Positions 1-8,781 are shown, counted from the first letter of the stretch. The stretch is 14,144 nucleotides of DNA from Circinella minor (GCA_016758965.1 JAEPRB010000546.1:1-14144); one strand, 5' to 3'. Numbers and translations: made by a program. The notes: generated by a model not told the origin, from the letters alone.

Positions 1-886
1 TGAATAGTGATATTTCAATCCAATATTATTAAAGTCATGAATAACGTTTAAAGTTATCGAAATAGCAATAACAAATTGATCCATTGTCTATTCTATTAAG
101 AAAAGAGGAATATTATCAAAAAAAAAAGGAATACTTATGCAAAACGTAAACACAAAATCGATCCACTATCAAATCCATCACGAGGATCGGTCCATGCCAC
201 CGAAACAGTATCGTATACCACCCAGTCTTTTGACTATCATTTCTTAGAATTATTTGTAGTTCGTTCGTCTTTCATACTTTATTTTTTTTTTCATGTGTCG
301 ACTATACATTAAGCTAGTGATACATTGCTTTTATGTAAATCCGAAAGACCACAGCACATGTCCTTTCATCTTACAATAACATGTAATGCAATATAATCTT
401 TGAACCGGTTCTTTCAGGTAACTTTAATAAGAAGAATAAAAGCCTAAATACTATACCTGAAATATATGTAGTTAAGAAGCAAGCCACGCCTAACTGTTAG
501 TACGTATCTATAAACAGTAGTAGATGTTATTTATAGTTAATTTATTAAATCGCCAAGATCATCCCAGGTTCTTCTTAACTAATATTCTCATTTTTGATAA
601 CCGGGTTCGTTAATGATTATAAAAATCATAATACTTGTAGTGGACACAAGATGGACAGTTGTACCATATGAGGTAGCATGTTGGTAATAAATTATAATAA
701 TAGGATAGTCTATCCATAAAAAAAGTGTTAATAAAAAAATAAAAAGTTAATAAATACAGAAAAAGTTATTCAAGATAGAAAAATAAAGATAAAATTAGAA
801 AGAACAAAAAGAAAAAGAGAAATATTTAGTATTATACGTAAAGAAAGATGTTAGTATGAGGATAGGAATGTAAGGTCACAGATATA
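1..886. other. A+T-rich flank, no gene seen
   Basis: No open frame of useful length, tRNA-like box or coding-like composition was found on either strand. The part next to 886 is the 3' flank of the minus-strand transposase gene and is pyrimidine-rich on that strand. I saw no strong AATAAA signal just past the stop. If the transposase belongs to a complete element, its left terminal repeat should lie here or left of the window. I could not find a convincing terminal inverted repeat. Confidence 0.6.
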
Positions 887-2992
887 TTAATTATTATTTG
901 TGTCAGAATTAACTTCTTCTTCTAACAACGTGGCTATTATTTCAAGCTCGTCATTGCCATCGTCTTCATCGTCATCATTATCATCTTCTGAAGAATCACA
1001 ATCATCATCTGTCATTTCGTCATCTATCCCTGACTGTGATTCCACAAAAACAGAAGCTGCAGTTGCATCTGCGATCATTCTGTTAACTTCATCTACTATG
1101 TCTTCAGTCACTAAATGTCCAAGTAAATATGCATGCTGATTGAATGAGTGATATACTTGGCTCATTTTTGCATGTAGCAAAACTATAAGTCCTTGCTTTT
1201 CAAGATCCTCAGTATCCTGAAGGCTATCTGTTAAAGCACGTAGACGAATAAGAAGGCCTGCAGAATAAGTGATTGTATATCTGGCTTCGTTCTATAAAAA
1301 AGAAATATGATTTAGAAATACACAAAACAACAACACATTCATAATAAATACAAACCTTGATTATTACTATTTCTTCTTCTGCTCTTTTACTCTGATGCAT
1401 TGCAAGATATGGATTACTGCGATCATTAACAACATCATGTTCATTACGCCAATCACTGTCTTTTTTCAGTATATCATTTGCATGAAGTACTATATACTTT
1501 AATTGTGAGTAAAAAGTCTAATGTAGGCTTAAGTTACATAATACATACCTTCTGATTCATTCACTGTTCTATTGTAATTGTTAACTGCTGTCGTAACTTT
1601 TTTCAAAGCTTTGCTAAGTTGAGTTGACAGAGTTACAGCACGTTTATGTCCTATTTTATAATATTTGTTATAAAATATTACATCTTCTTTTAGGTCCATA
1701 ACTCAATATAATTTTAAATACCTGTACGTCGAGTGTGCATTAACTTATTGATAAAGTCATAGGCTAGGACAGCATAGCGTACTTTATCAGTTTCATTTAA
1801 TTGTCGGCTTCTTAAAACAGAACTTGCAGTTTGGCGAAGCGAGTTCGCATATTCACTCCATTGTTGCTGAAGTAATTGGACATCATAGCCTCTTAATTGA
1901 TTTTTTGTTTCGTTAAGAATTTTGTTCGCCTTGCTATATTTTTTTGAAATCGTTCGTCCTAAAAAAAGTTAAAGAGATTAATATTGCTGAACCGTAACTA
2001 AATTAAGTGATATTTAATTACCAAGTGCTTCGAACTTTTGTTCATGATAGTGATTTACTAGTAAGTTCAAAAAAAGATGACGATTAAACTCTGTCATATA
2101 ACGTGTTGGTATGACGAACGGACTCATGAAAGACCAAAATCGTTCGCAACCTTCACCGTCAATTAAACCAAGATTTGAGATCAGCTTTGGATGGTATTGT
2201 GCTTGGCACGAAGCTTCATGACCGTATATATGGAAAGCACCGATGGTCAACGGTGCTTCCTTCAGATCAGATACCTTTTCAGTAAACTTTTGATAAAGAG
2301 TTAGAATCAAAGAGTATATAATTGATTAGTTTTAAAAATACATACCTCAATGGCTTTACCAAGTTTACATGAGACATCATATGCAATGCATATGTTCGTG
2401 CCATATGTCTCCTTCACCTGGTTCAATACGCTCAACGGATACTCAATTCTAAAATATAGTTAGCATATTAGTACATTTATCTTTTCTTTATATAACATTT
2501 CAAATCAATTACTTTTCTCCAGTGGTTTCCATGTCCATGAGAGCCAGAACAAAATCATGGCGAGAACATATAGCCGCAAAGACCCCAGTGGTTGGCACAT
2601 ATGTGCTCCTCGAACCAGACTGTGACAGGGATTTCCACCCTTCACAGAAGCCGTCTGTGCCAGCCAAAGAATTTACTACATTCTCTGTTAAAAGACGTCT
2701 ACGATTCTATATCATATCAGATTAGCCATATGACATAATATTTTAATATTGTAAATAGCAAAAACTCATGCTCACATTGTACTCGGAAGTAACAACATCA
2801 TCGTTGGCTTTCCACAAAGAGTTGACAATTTTTGCGCAGGGATCAACAGCCGACGAATCAAAACTTTGATTGAATCGTTTCAATTGGAAGTTTCCATCCA
2901 TCGAAATCGGCACCATTAATCCATCGGATTTCTTTTTAAATTGTAAAATGTTAGATTTAGTGCGTAGTCTGTAGAATCATTAACTCATTTTC

Positions 2993-3023
<31 letters not shown>

Positions 3024-4005
3024 CCATTTGGGAACAGATTGGACATGTTCTATGTTGTATGCCACAAAGTGAGTTAACGTCATTATCCAAGAGAAGCTTG
3101 AACTTGGAGTAGTTGACAAGAGCTTGGTATAACGTATTTCGCAGTGTAGGAGGAAGAAGCTAATTCATAAAAGTCAATAGATATTTTCAGTGGTAAATTT
3201 GTTCTTATTATAACGCTTACAGTCTTTCCATAATCAGCCTTCATCAATTCAAAAATAGTGTTGATTGGTACACAACCGACCAATCTCATATTATGGCAGC
3301 GACGAATTACTTCGATATGAATCGCTATTTTTGTGTTGGTGGGAGTAGTTGGAAAAAGATGTTTTTCGAAAAGCACAACAGGAAGTGACCGTTGCTCATC
3401 AGGACAGTTATTACAGTGTTGGAAAGTATGTTGACGTACCCCTAAACACACAATATATCATGTCTCAGTATTTAATCGTTTGGTATTTTTTTTGAACATA
3501 GATGCTTACCACACAAAAAGATGCACGTCACTGTTTTCTGTCTCTTGTATTTTGCATCGCAAGTACAGTCAGGCATTGTTGGTGTATCCAATGATTGAAT
3601 GTCAATTGGGCTCCTAGCAATTCCACGAAGATACGCACTTTTAAGTTTTGGAAGTATATCTATCCAACTAGTATCAAAGCGCTCCTTTTTGCTCAAGCGG
3701 TGAGTTTTATAAGGGCGCCTTTGTAATACAGGTTCTTCATTCCCTTCATCGCTGCCGTCATATCCATGATCTTGTTCGAACATGTCATCTACATGTTCCC
3801 ATTGACTGTTCGTGTTGTCAAGATCTAAGTTCTGGGATTCTTGTTGCTGATATCCTTGCTGCTCGCGCTGCTCTTCTTGTCGTCTTTCGCGACTATTGCT
3901 TCGTTTTGAACGTTTCGGTGTATCTACAATAATATCAAATTCCTCATCGCTGCTATTGTATCCATTAGCAGAACCATATAAAGGGTGTTTTCTCGAGCGA
4001 CCCAT
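887..4005 (-). CDS. KDZ-superfamily DNA transposase, 11 exons, intact
   Basis: Predicted cut-and-paste transposase of the Kyakuja-Dileera-Zisupton group, 815 aa. Exons on the minus strand: 4005-3510, 3441-3221, 3159-3025, 2931-2776, 2706-2513, 2448-2346, 2286-2022, 1958-1722, 1650-1549, 1489-1356, 1291-887. All ten introns are GT-AG and the exons join without a stop. An in-frame TAA two codons upstream fixes the ATG. Residues 1-100 are polar, Gln/Glu-rich and probably disordered. Residues 147-281 resemble the CxC1 cysteine cluster of KDZ proteins (C147, C149, C161, C165, C175, C178, the HLFPTTP segment, and CPIC at 278-281). The catalytic region has MDGNF (D296), GVFAAICSRH (376-386), TTGE (397-400), AYDVSC (D425), GHEASCQ (457-463) and DGEGCERFWS (478-487). 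D296, D425 and E480 are the likely acidic triad, by family analogy. The C-terminus is acidic (Asp/Glu/Ser-rich, about 750-800). No lesion was seen, so the gene may be functional. Confidence 0.93.
1292..3509 (-). other. Ten short spliceosomal introns of the KDZ gene
   Basis: Introns by position: 3509-3442 (68 nt), 3220-3160 (61), 3024-2932 (93), 2775-2707 (69), 2512-2449 (64), 2345-2287 (59), 2021-1959 (63), 1721-1651 (71), 1548-1490 (59), 1355-1292 (64). Donors include GTAAGC (twice), GTATGT (twice), GTAATT (twice), GTGAGC, GTATTT, GTATAT and GTTTGT; every acceptor is AG. Each junction was chosen because it alone kept the frame open and restored a KDZ motif. For example, the acceptor at 2933-2932 restores the DGNF block, while a nearer CAG gives an immediate stop. 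Their size is typical of fungal introns. Confidence 0.85.
2998..3023. repeat. (AT)n microsatellite inside KDZ intron 3
   Basis: A 26-nt uninterrupted TA/AT run begins directly at the 5' splice site of intron 3, whose GT is at 3024-3023. The run supplies the donor's +3 onward bases and accounts for this intron being the longest of the ten (93 nt against 59-71). Confidence 0.9.
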
Positions 4006-4620
4006 AATTTAATAATAAAATAAGCACAAATAAAAAAAGGCAGAGGAAGAAAAAGAAAGTTTATTAAGCTGCACTGGGATTTAGAAAATAAGGTACCGGG
4101 TGGCGGGAAGCCAAAAAGAGAAAAAAGCAGTCAAGACAGCTGAGTGGAATTTTTTCTCTGGTTGACGAACCGGGCAATCAATCAGTAGAGAGACCGTTTG
4201 AGAACCAGGAAATATAGATAGAGTAGGTGCATTTGGAGCTGACGCGGAACTAGGAACAAAACCCGCTTCAGACGCGACAGAACTGACAGGTGGTAGAGAT
4301 TCCCTTGGGAAATAATCCTTAATTATAGATAAATTCATTAAATGATATATATTTAAAATAAAAAAAGTTATATCCTTTAATGTTAAAAATTTAGTTATTA
4401 TATATATAAAGAACAAAAAATAAATAAATTTTAATCTTTTATAGATCATTATTTAAAGAAAAAATAAAACATTATTCAAAATATTTATATTTTAGAAGAA
4501 TTTTTAATTTTTGATTAATAACTTTTTAAATATTAATGATTAAAAAAAGATAAAACATATAAATATTATATTTTAGATTAAAAAATATTTTTAAGATTAA
4601 ACTTTTTAACGATAGATCAA
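4006..4620. other. Upstream flank of the KDZ gene with a GC-richer block
   Basis: This flank should hold the promoter and 5' leader of the minus-strand transposase gene. About 4060-4320 is clearly richer in G+C than the DNA on either side, and the change near 4320 is abrupt. 4320-4620 is almost pure A/T and includes two imperfect copies of a motif containing TATATTTTAGA (near 4480 and 4565). A minus-strand open frame (4081-4449) crosses the block. Its Ser/Pro/Ala-rich part matches nothing I recognise and its first third is low-complexity, so I do not call it a gene. Confidence 0.45.
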
Positions 4621-4699
4621 TATGAAATGTTTTGACCATACCCGGACTGGTAAGGAGGACTCGACTCGGAATGGTAATGAGAACTCTTCTCTCTAATGT

Positions 4700-4767
4700 G
4701 TAAGTTTCCCCCCCCAGAAACTTACGCAGTGCTTTTTTTATTGAATTTTTTTAAAGAAAAAAAATTC
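4700..4767. repeat. Two adjacent perfect hairpins
   Basis: The first hairpin has 9-bp arms GTAAGTTTC (4700-4708) and GAAACTTAC (4717-4725) around a loop of seven C and one A. The second has 10-bp arms (4743-4752 GAATTTTTTT and 4758-4767) around a 5-nt loop. They lie 17 bp apart in otherwise featureless DNA. They could be the terminus of a small or degraded DNA transposon, or structured RNA. No matching copy was seen elsewhere in the window. Confidence 0.6.
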
Positions 4768-4888
4768 TGAATTCTCCATAAAAAATTTTAATTTTTGTCT
4801 TGGCAGAATTCACAATGATATTACCTTGATAGATATTTCTTTTAAATAATATATCCTTAATGTTTTATCGTTATTGATTAGTTCCCCT

Positions 4889-5107
4889 TGTTGAAAAGTC
4901 TGTCAAAATAAAAGAAAAGAAAAAGGTAAAAGTAAAAGTGAAAGAGCTAGAAAAGATAAAGATTTATTAATTTGCGGCTAAACCGCCCATATTTATATAT
5001 ACTTGAATGGTCACATGACCACCCAAGGATCAATTCTAATTCACAAATCACATGAACCTTATCTTTGGTCTGACCAAACAAAACAACTACCACACAACGT
5101 GTCAATA
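4889..5107 (-). mobile_element. Candidate solo LTR, 219 bp
   Basis: Read on the minus strand, the segment starts TATTGACA and ends CTTTTCAACA. The ends are imperfect inverses, which would be TGTTGA-type if one G had become A. The left flank is CCCCT and the right flank CCCCC, a possible 5-bp target duplication with one mismatch. A TATA box (minus TATATAAAT, 4990-5000) and an ATTAATAAA-type signal (about 4966-4973) follow in the order expected for U3-R. Two RTCACRTG-type E-boxes lie just upstream. Alternatively, the six-G run on the minus strand (5113-5108) could be a polypurine tract, making this the 3' LTR of an element occupying 5110-5940. Boundaries are tentative. Confidence 0.4.
5010..5054 (-). 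promoter_or_regulatory. Paired RTCACRTG-type E-boxes upstream of a TATA box
   Basis: GTCACATG (5010-5017) and ATCACATG (5047-5054) both match RTCACRTG, the consensus bound by fungal bHLH proteins of the Cbf1/CDEI type. The nearer site ends about 10 bp from the minus-strand TATA box at 4990-5000. The first site lies within the near-palindrome GGTCA-CA-TGACC. The consensus match is directly visible; use as a promoter is inferred. Confidence 0.35.
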
Positions 5108-6338
5108 CCCCCCACAAGACCAAAGTAAAGAAGCGGAAGACAGTTGATAGGCAACAAAAGAGAAAGAGACAAGATAGATAACAACAGGATAATAGATAGA
5201 CAAAACAATAGAAAAAAATTGGGGAGCAAAAAAAAAGGAAAAAATCAAATATGAATCGAAGATACAAGAAACATATAGATACAAATCGAAGATACAAGAA
5301 ATATAAATAAAAAAAGGGCGTACAAGAGATAACAGACAACAACTACCTAAAAAAAACTATTTTTTTTTATCACAAGTACAAACCAAGATAACCAAAACGA
5401 CAGACAAACCAAAGAGACACAACAGAACAGAATAGAATAGACGAAACCACACGAGACCGACCAGAGCAACAGAAAACCAAAATAAAATGACACTAAACTG
5501 GCCACCCATACAACAAAACCAACCACGCCAACACCGACCCACTAAGAGCCAACCTAAAAACCAAGGGCACGACGTATCCAAGGTACCGTTTCTTGATACC
5601 GCCTTCTTGCGAACTTCTTGTCCAACAGGGTGTTGCTGGGGAATTTGTTGGGTGCCATGGATAGAAAAGACAAAAATAATAATAAGAAAAAAAAATCGGA
5701 ATCGTTGGAATCGTCAACAGAACATCTTGCAAAACAACTTCTTGAAACAAATAAAAATGGAAATGGAGAGGCATAGAAGAAATATAATTACGGCAGAGAC
5801 AACAAGGGCCACAAATAATAATAATAAAATAAGACTTGATCATGAAAATAATAATTGCTTAACCACGGCATGTTTTTATAGTGGGACTACCACAGACAAG
5901 GTAGCCGCCACTTGGGATATGATCCCGGTCGACCCCCCAAATTGACATGTGTGGTGCTTAGTGTTATGTGTACGATTGACAAAAAGGTAAGAATAAAATA
6001 GAAATAAAAATAAATAAAGAATAGAAAATAGAGGAAGAGAAAAATGATAAAATAAATAAATAGATAAACGGGTTCAGAGAAGTTAAGGGTTGTGTGTAGT
6101 AAATAGTAAAGATAGAAATAAAATAAAATAATAGTAAAAGAAATAAACAAAATATAATCCAACGATGATTTCACTAAGATTATCCCAAATCAATAATGCA
6201 AATCCAACGTCAATACAATTCCCAACGATCAAATAACCAGAATAAGATAATCTTTTATTAACAATTTTCTAATTGCTATTTATATTCAAATTCTAAAATG
6301 GAAAAGAGCTGTTTCTAACTAGTGAATATATGATCTAT
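5108..6338. other. Low-complexity stretch with strong strand skew, unassigned
   Basis: About 5110-5560 is A- and purine-rich on the plus strand with very little T. It contains an 18-bp direct repeat (5254-5271 and 5284-5301, 30 bp apart). Around 5645-5659 the minus strand reads TGGCACCCAAC, which resembles a primer-binding site. At 5933-5938 it has a six-G tract, and at about 5873-5880 a TATAAAAA. These could be remnants of a short retroelement, but no matching LTR pair was found. Overlapping open frames on both strands (152 codons at 5487-5945 plus, 116 at 5493-5843 minus) are biased in composition and not recognised. 5945-6338 is A+T-rich with no feature. Confidence 0.35.
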
Positions 6339-6615
6339 TGTTACGTCCCGTTCGGATCGTACGTAATTAATAAAATAAAAAGAAAATATAAGAAATTCCG
6401 AGTAAAAGACTCAAGGAATAAGGAAAGTTATATCAATAACTTAATCAATAAAAAGAAAAATAAATAAAAGGGCGGTTTTTATAACCAGCAAATTCAACCG
6501 ATCAAATAGTCGGGAAAAGAGTTTATTTCAATAAAAATGAAAGAGAGTGAACTAATTGTTATCTTGTTTGAAAGGAAGAGACTATCCTTTTTATACTAAT
6601 TATTTGACTATCTAA

Positions 6616-6791
6616 CTCCTTAATTCGAATCTTATTTCAGGTAAAATCGAATACAATTTCAGGTAAAATCGAATACAATTTCAGGTATAAACGGATCTTG
6701 TTCCATGTAAAATCGAATCCAATTTCAGGTAAAAACGGATCTTGTTCCAGGTAAAATCGAATCCAATTTCAGGTAAAAACGGTTGATATTT
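6616..6791. repeat. 22-bp tandem array with 44-bp higher-order unit
   Basis: Units starting CAGGTAAAA begin at 6638, 6660, 6682, 6704, 6726, 6748 and 6770, exactly 22 bp apart, with a degenerate unit before the first. Two variants occur: A (ending CGAATCCAATTT or CGAATACAATTT) and B (ending CGGATCTTGTTC). The order is A A B A B A B, so most of the array is an A-B dimer of 44 bp. It lies in the presumed U3 of the solo LTR. Confidence 0.9.
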
Positions 6792-6875
6792 ATTTAGAAT
6801 AATAATAATGATAATGATGATAATGATAAAGAGATGATAAGAATAAATAAATAAATAAAGAAAAAAATATAAGGG

Positions 6876-6894
6876 ATATATATATATATATATA
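6876..6894. repeat. (AT)n microsatellite in solo LTR
   Basis: A 19-nt alternating AT run is followed by an A tract. It lies within the U3 side of the 598-bp LTR and is probably replication-slippage sequence without function. Confidence 0.85.
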
Positions 6895-6936
6895 AAAAAA
6901 AAAAAAACTAAGAGATAAAAAAAAAAGGATGTAACA

Positions 6937-7336
6937 CTATATTTCGATAGATATTCATATATAAGAGTACGGGAAATATTCCATATAATGGAATTATATC
7001 ATTTAAAGTGTGACAACAAGATTGACATAAACATACGGTAGGAAATAAAAAGAGAAAATATCGGATAAGAAGAAGACAAAAATTAAAGAATGGGTATGAT
7101 AAGGAAGAGTAAATAGGGCAACAAGATAAAGGTTTCAATACGATGAATTAGTGTCGAGCATAAAAATCATGCTAATCAAAGAGGGTAGTAAAAATAAAAA
7201 TATGGATTAGGAACTAACACGATAAGAAAAATAATGATAATACAATAGTCATCATTAAATACAAATAAGTTAAAGAATAAAATTATACCGAGTATAAAAT
7301 AACAATGATATACAGGATTTTTCAGAAGAAGTTGAC
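6937..7336. other. A+T-rich spacer, nothing seen
   Basis: This spacer lies between the solo LTR and the tandem arrays. Only low-complexity open frames are present and no RNA gene or terminal repeat was recognised. Confidence 0.5.
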
Positions 7337-7735
7337 CATGGTGTTTTTGATTTCAAGGATGACGTTTTTGATTCCAAGGATGACGTTTTTGATTCCGAGG
7401 ATGACGTTTTTGATTCCATGGATGTTCTTTTTATAATCGCAGATGTTATTTTTGAATTCAAGGATGACGTTTTTTAAATCGTGGATGCTATTTTTGAATT
7501 CAAAGATGGTGTTTTTGATTTCAAGGATGACGTTTTTTAAATCATGGATGCTATTTTTGAATTCATGGATGGCGTTTTATTAATCATGGATGGTGTTTTT
7601 TTATTTCGAGGTAAACGTTTTTTATATTCAAGGATAATATTTTTTTTTCGCGGGTAATATTTTTATATTCAAGTTAAAGGTTAAATATTTCGTGTTCGAC
7701 GTTTTTATTTTCGCGGATGGTATTTTTTTATTCGC
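7337..7735. repeat. 21-bp minisatellite, about 18 units
   Basis: The repeated core is GGATGACGTTTTTGATTCCAA and close variants. The GGAT/AGAT anchor falls at 7357, 7378, 7399, 7420, 7441, 7462, 7483, 7504, 7525, 7546, 7567 and 7588, exactly 21 bp apart. It then drifts to 21-22 bp with growing divergence up to about 7735. The left units are most alike. Read on the minus strand, the first units would give a 7-residue Ser/Lys/Thr/Glu repeat, but stops follow and no gene context exists, so it is treated as non-coding. Confidence 0.92.
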
Positions 7736-7755
7736 ATTCTGCGTCATCAATTTCT

Positions 7756-8007
7756 GCACTAAACTTTTTTTATTTCATGTTTGGTAGTGGAATATTCGCA
7801 CTAAACTTTTTTTATTTCATGCTTGGTAGCGGAATATTCGCTCTCAACCTTTTTTTTTTCATGCTTGGTAGTGGAATATTCGCACTAAACTTTTTTTATT
7901 TCATGTATGGTAGTGGAATATTCGCTCTCGACCTTTTTTATTTCATGTATGGTAGTGGAATAATCGCACTAAACTTTTTTTATTTCATGTTTGGTTACTA
8001 AATATTC
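7756..8007. repeat. 42-bp minisatellite, six units
   Basis: Units start at 7756, 7798, 7840, 7882, 7924 and 7966, exactly 42 bp apart, and the last is degenerate at its 3' end. Two versions differ at the start: GCACTAAAC (units 1, 2, 4, 6) and GCTCTCAAC or GCTCTCGAC (units 3, 5). The period is twice that of the adjoining 21-bp array. The plus strand stays open across the array (7717-8001) with a 14-residue hydrophobic repeat. An open frame is expected whenever a stop-free repeat has a period divisible by three, so a protein is not claimed. Confidence 0.92.
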
Positions 8008-8129
8008 ACTGATGCGATATTTAATTATCATCACTTATAATATTTTTATTTTTATATATAATCTTCATTATATATAGTCTGTAATAGCGCATGACTGATT
8101 ATTGTATACTTACAATCGGGCTCTATCAG

Positions 8130-8781
8130 CCAGTTTACAAGGAAGCGTAATAGTTAAATATTGGTAGAAAGAAAAGGGGCTCGAGAATATATATGATAAA
8201 AACGAATTACTGTTTCCTGGTTGTCAGGAAACCCTTTATTTATATACGTCGAAATATCAGGGGCTAATTTACATCTAACTAATATATATCTAATATCAAT
8301 GATCAACATTTCTATATAGAATAACTATCCTAATATTTCTATATCCAACCATGTGCTCAACCATGCTATCGTCTATCCTTAGTATTCCGCGGATAAGCAT
8401 GTAGATCAACAACCTTATGGTTGAATATATCGTCGTAATGGTCTTACACGATTACATTCTCTCCCGTCTATATAACGTCCACCCATTAATGTAAGAGTGT
8501 CGGGGTATCTCACCGTCAATCCGTCGACATCGTCCAAGTACTTCTTGATTTGCGTCAGTTTTGTACGTCGTCCTTGGTTTGCTAGCATGTTGTCAATGTG
8601 TCGTTTTGCGAGTAGGATATACACCGTCCTTAGTGAATTGTCTAAGTTATATCGTATGCTGGAACCCTTCACAGCAGTGATGGAAACGTTTTTCGTCAAC
8701 CCAATCATCTGCTTCTATCAACTATCATCCAATATTATCTAAAATTCAAAATCGTCGAAGCAATAGCAAGCCGGGTTTAGG
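8130..8781 (-). mobile_element. Probable 3' LTR of the Ty3/gypsy element (ends uncertain)
   Basis: This segment lies just past the polypurine tract in the element's transcriptional direction. It contains a TATA box (minus TATATAAAT, about 8247-8239), an overlapping AATAAA (8240-8235) and then an 8-bp hairpin (8212-8219 with 8225-8232). That layout fits the U3-R-U5 order of an LTR. I could not define TG...CA ends or a target duplication, and the 5' LTR needed for comparison is missing. The presumed U3 contains an open frame (8415-8708). Confidence 0.4.
8415..8708 (-). CDS. Unrecognised 97-aa open frame in presumed U3
   Basis: An ATG-initiated frame runs uninterrupted to TAA with balanced amino-acid composition, unlike the low-complexity frames nearby. 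It is rich in Arg, Leu, Thr and Asp, has no signal peptide or membrane segment, and shows no motif I recognise. It lies between the polypurine tract and the TATA box of the probable 3' LTR. An 81-codon frame is open on the opposite strand over much of the same DNA, which weakens the coding case. It could be an LTR-embedded gene, a fragment of another element, or chance. Confidence 0.25.
   Translation of the reverse strand: MIGLTKNVSITAVKGSSIRYNLDNSLRTVYILLAKRHIDNMLANQGRRTKLTQIKKYLDDVDGLTVRYPDTLTLMGGRYIDGRECNRVRPLRRYIQP

Larger units (their letters stand above)
6339..6936 (-). mobile_element. Solo LTR, 598 bp, with 4-bp flanking repeat
   Basis: The plus strand begins TGTTACGTCC and ends GGATGTAACA, so the ends are inverted repeats matching at 9 of 10 positions with canonical TG...CA. 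CTAT lies immediately outside both ends (6335-6338 and 6937-6940), consistent with a 4-bp target duplication. On the minus strand a TATA box (TATAAAAA, 6596-6589) is followed about 60 nt later by AATAAA (6527-6522), giving the orientation. There is no coding region. The presumed U3 holds a 22-bp tandem array and an (AT)n run. This is best explained as an LTR left by recombination; the superfamily is not determinable. Confidence 0.72.

Noticed and set aside
900..1139. Ser-rich plus-strand frame
   Set aside because: It is the antisense shadow of the acidic Asp/Glu C-terminus of the KDZ transposase.
594..4181. Possible terminal inverted repeat for the KDZ element (594-610 against 4165-4181, 14 of 17 matches)
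   Set aside because: A match this good is expected about once by chance between two flanks of this size. The similarity does not extend outward and no target duplication is visible.
5657..5776. Short plus-strand frame with a good ATG context (GCCATGG) and a Lys/Asn-rich start, possibly a gag leader
   Set aside because: It ends after about 40 codons and no downstream gag or pol similarity follows in any frame.
5487..5945. 152-codon plus-strand open frame
   Set aside because: Composition follows the A-rich, T-poor DNA (Asn, Gln, Thr, Lys), there is no recognised motif, and a 116-codon frame overlaps on the other strand.
7717..8001. 94-codon hydrophobic repeat protein on the plus strand
   Set aside because: The frame is open because the 42-bp period is a multiple of three and the unit lacks stops. 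No promoter, leader or conserved context supports it.
6616..8007. CRISPR-like reading of the regular arrays
   Set aside because: The repeats are directly tandem with no unique spacers, and the genome is eukaryotic.
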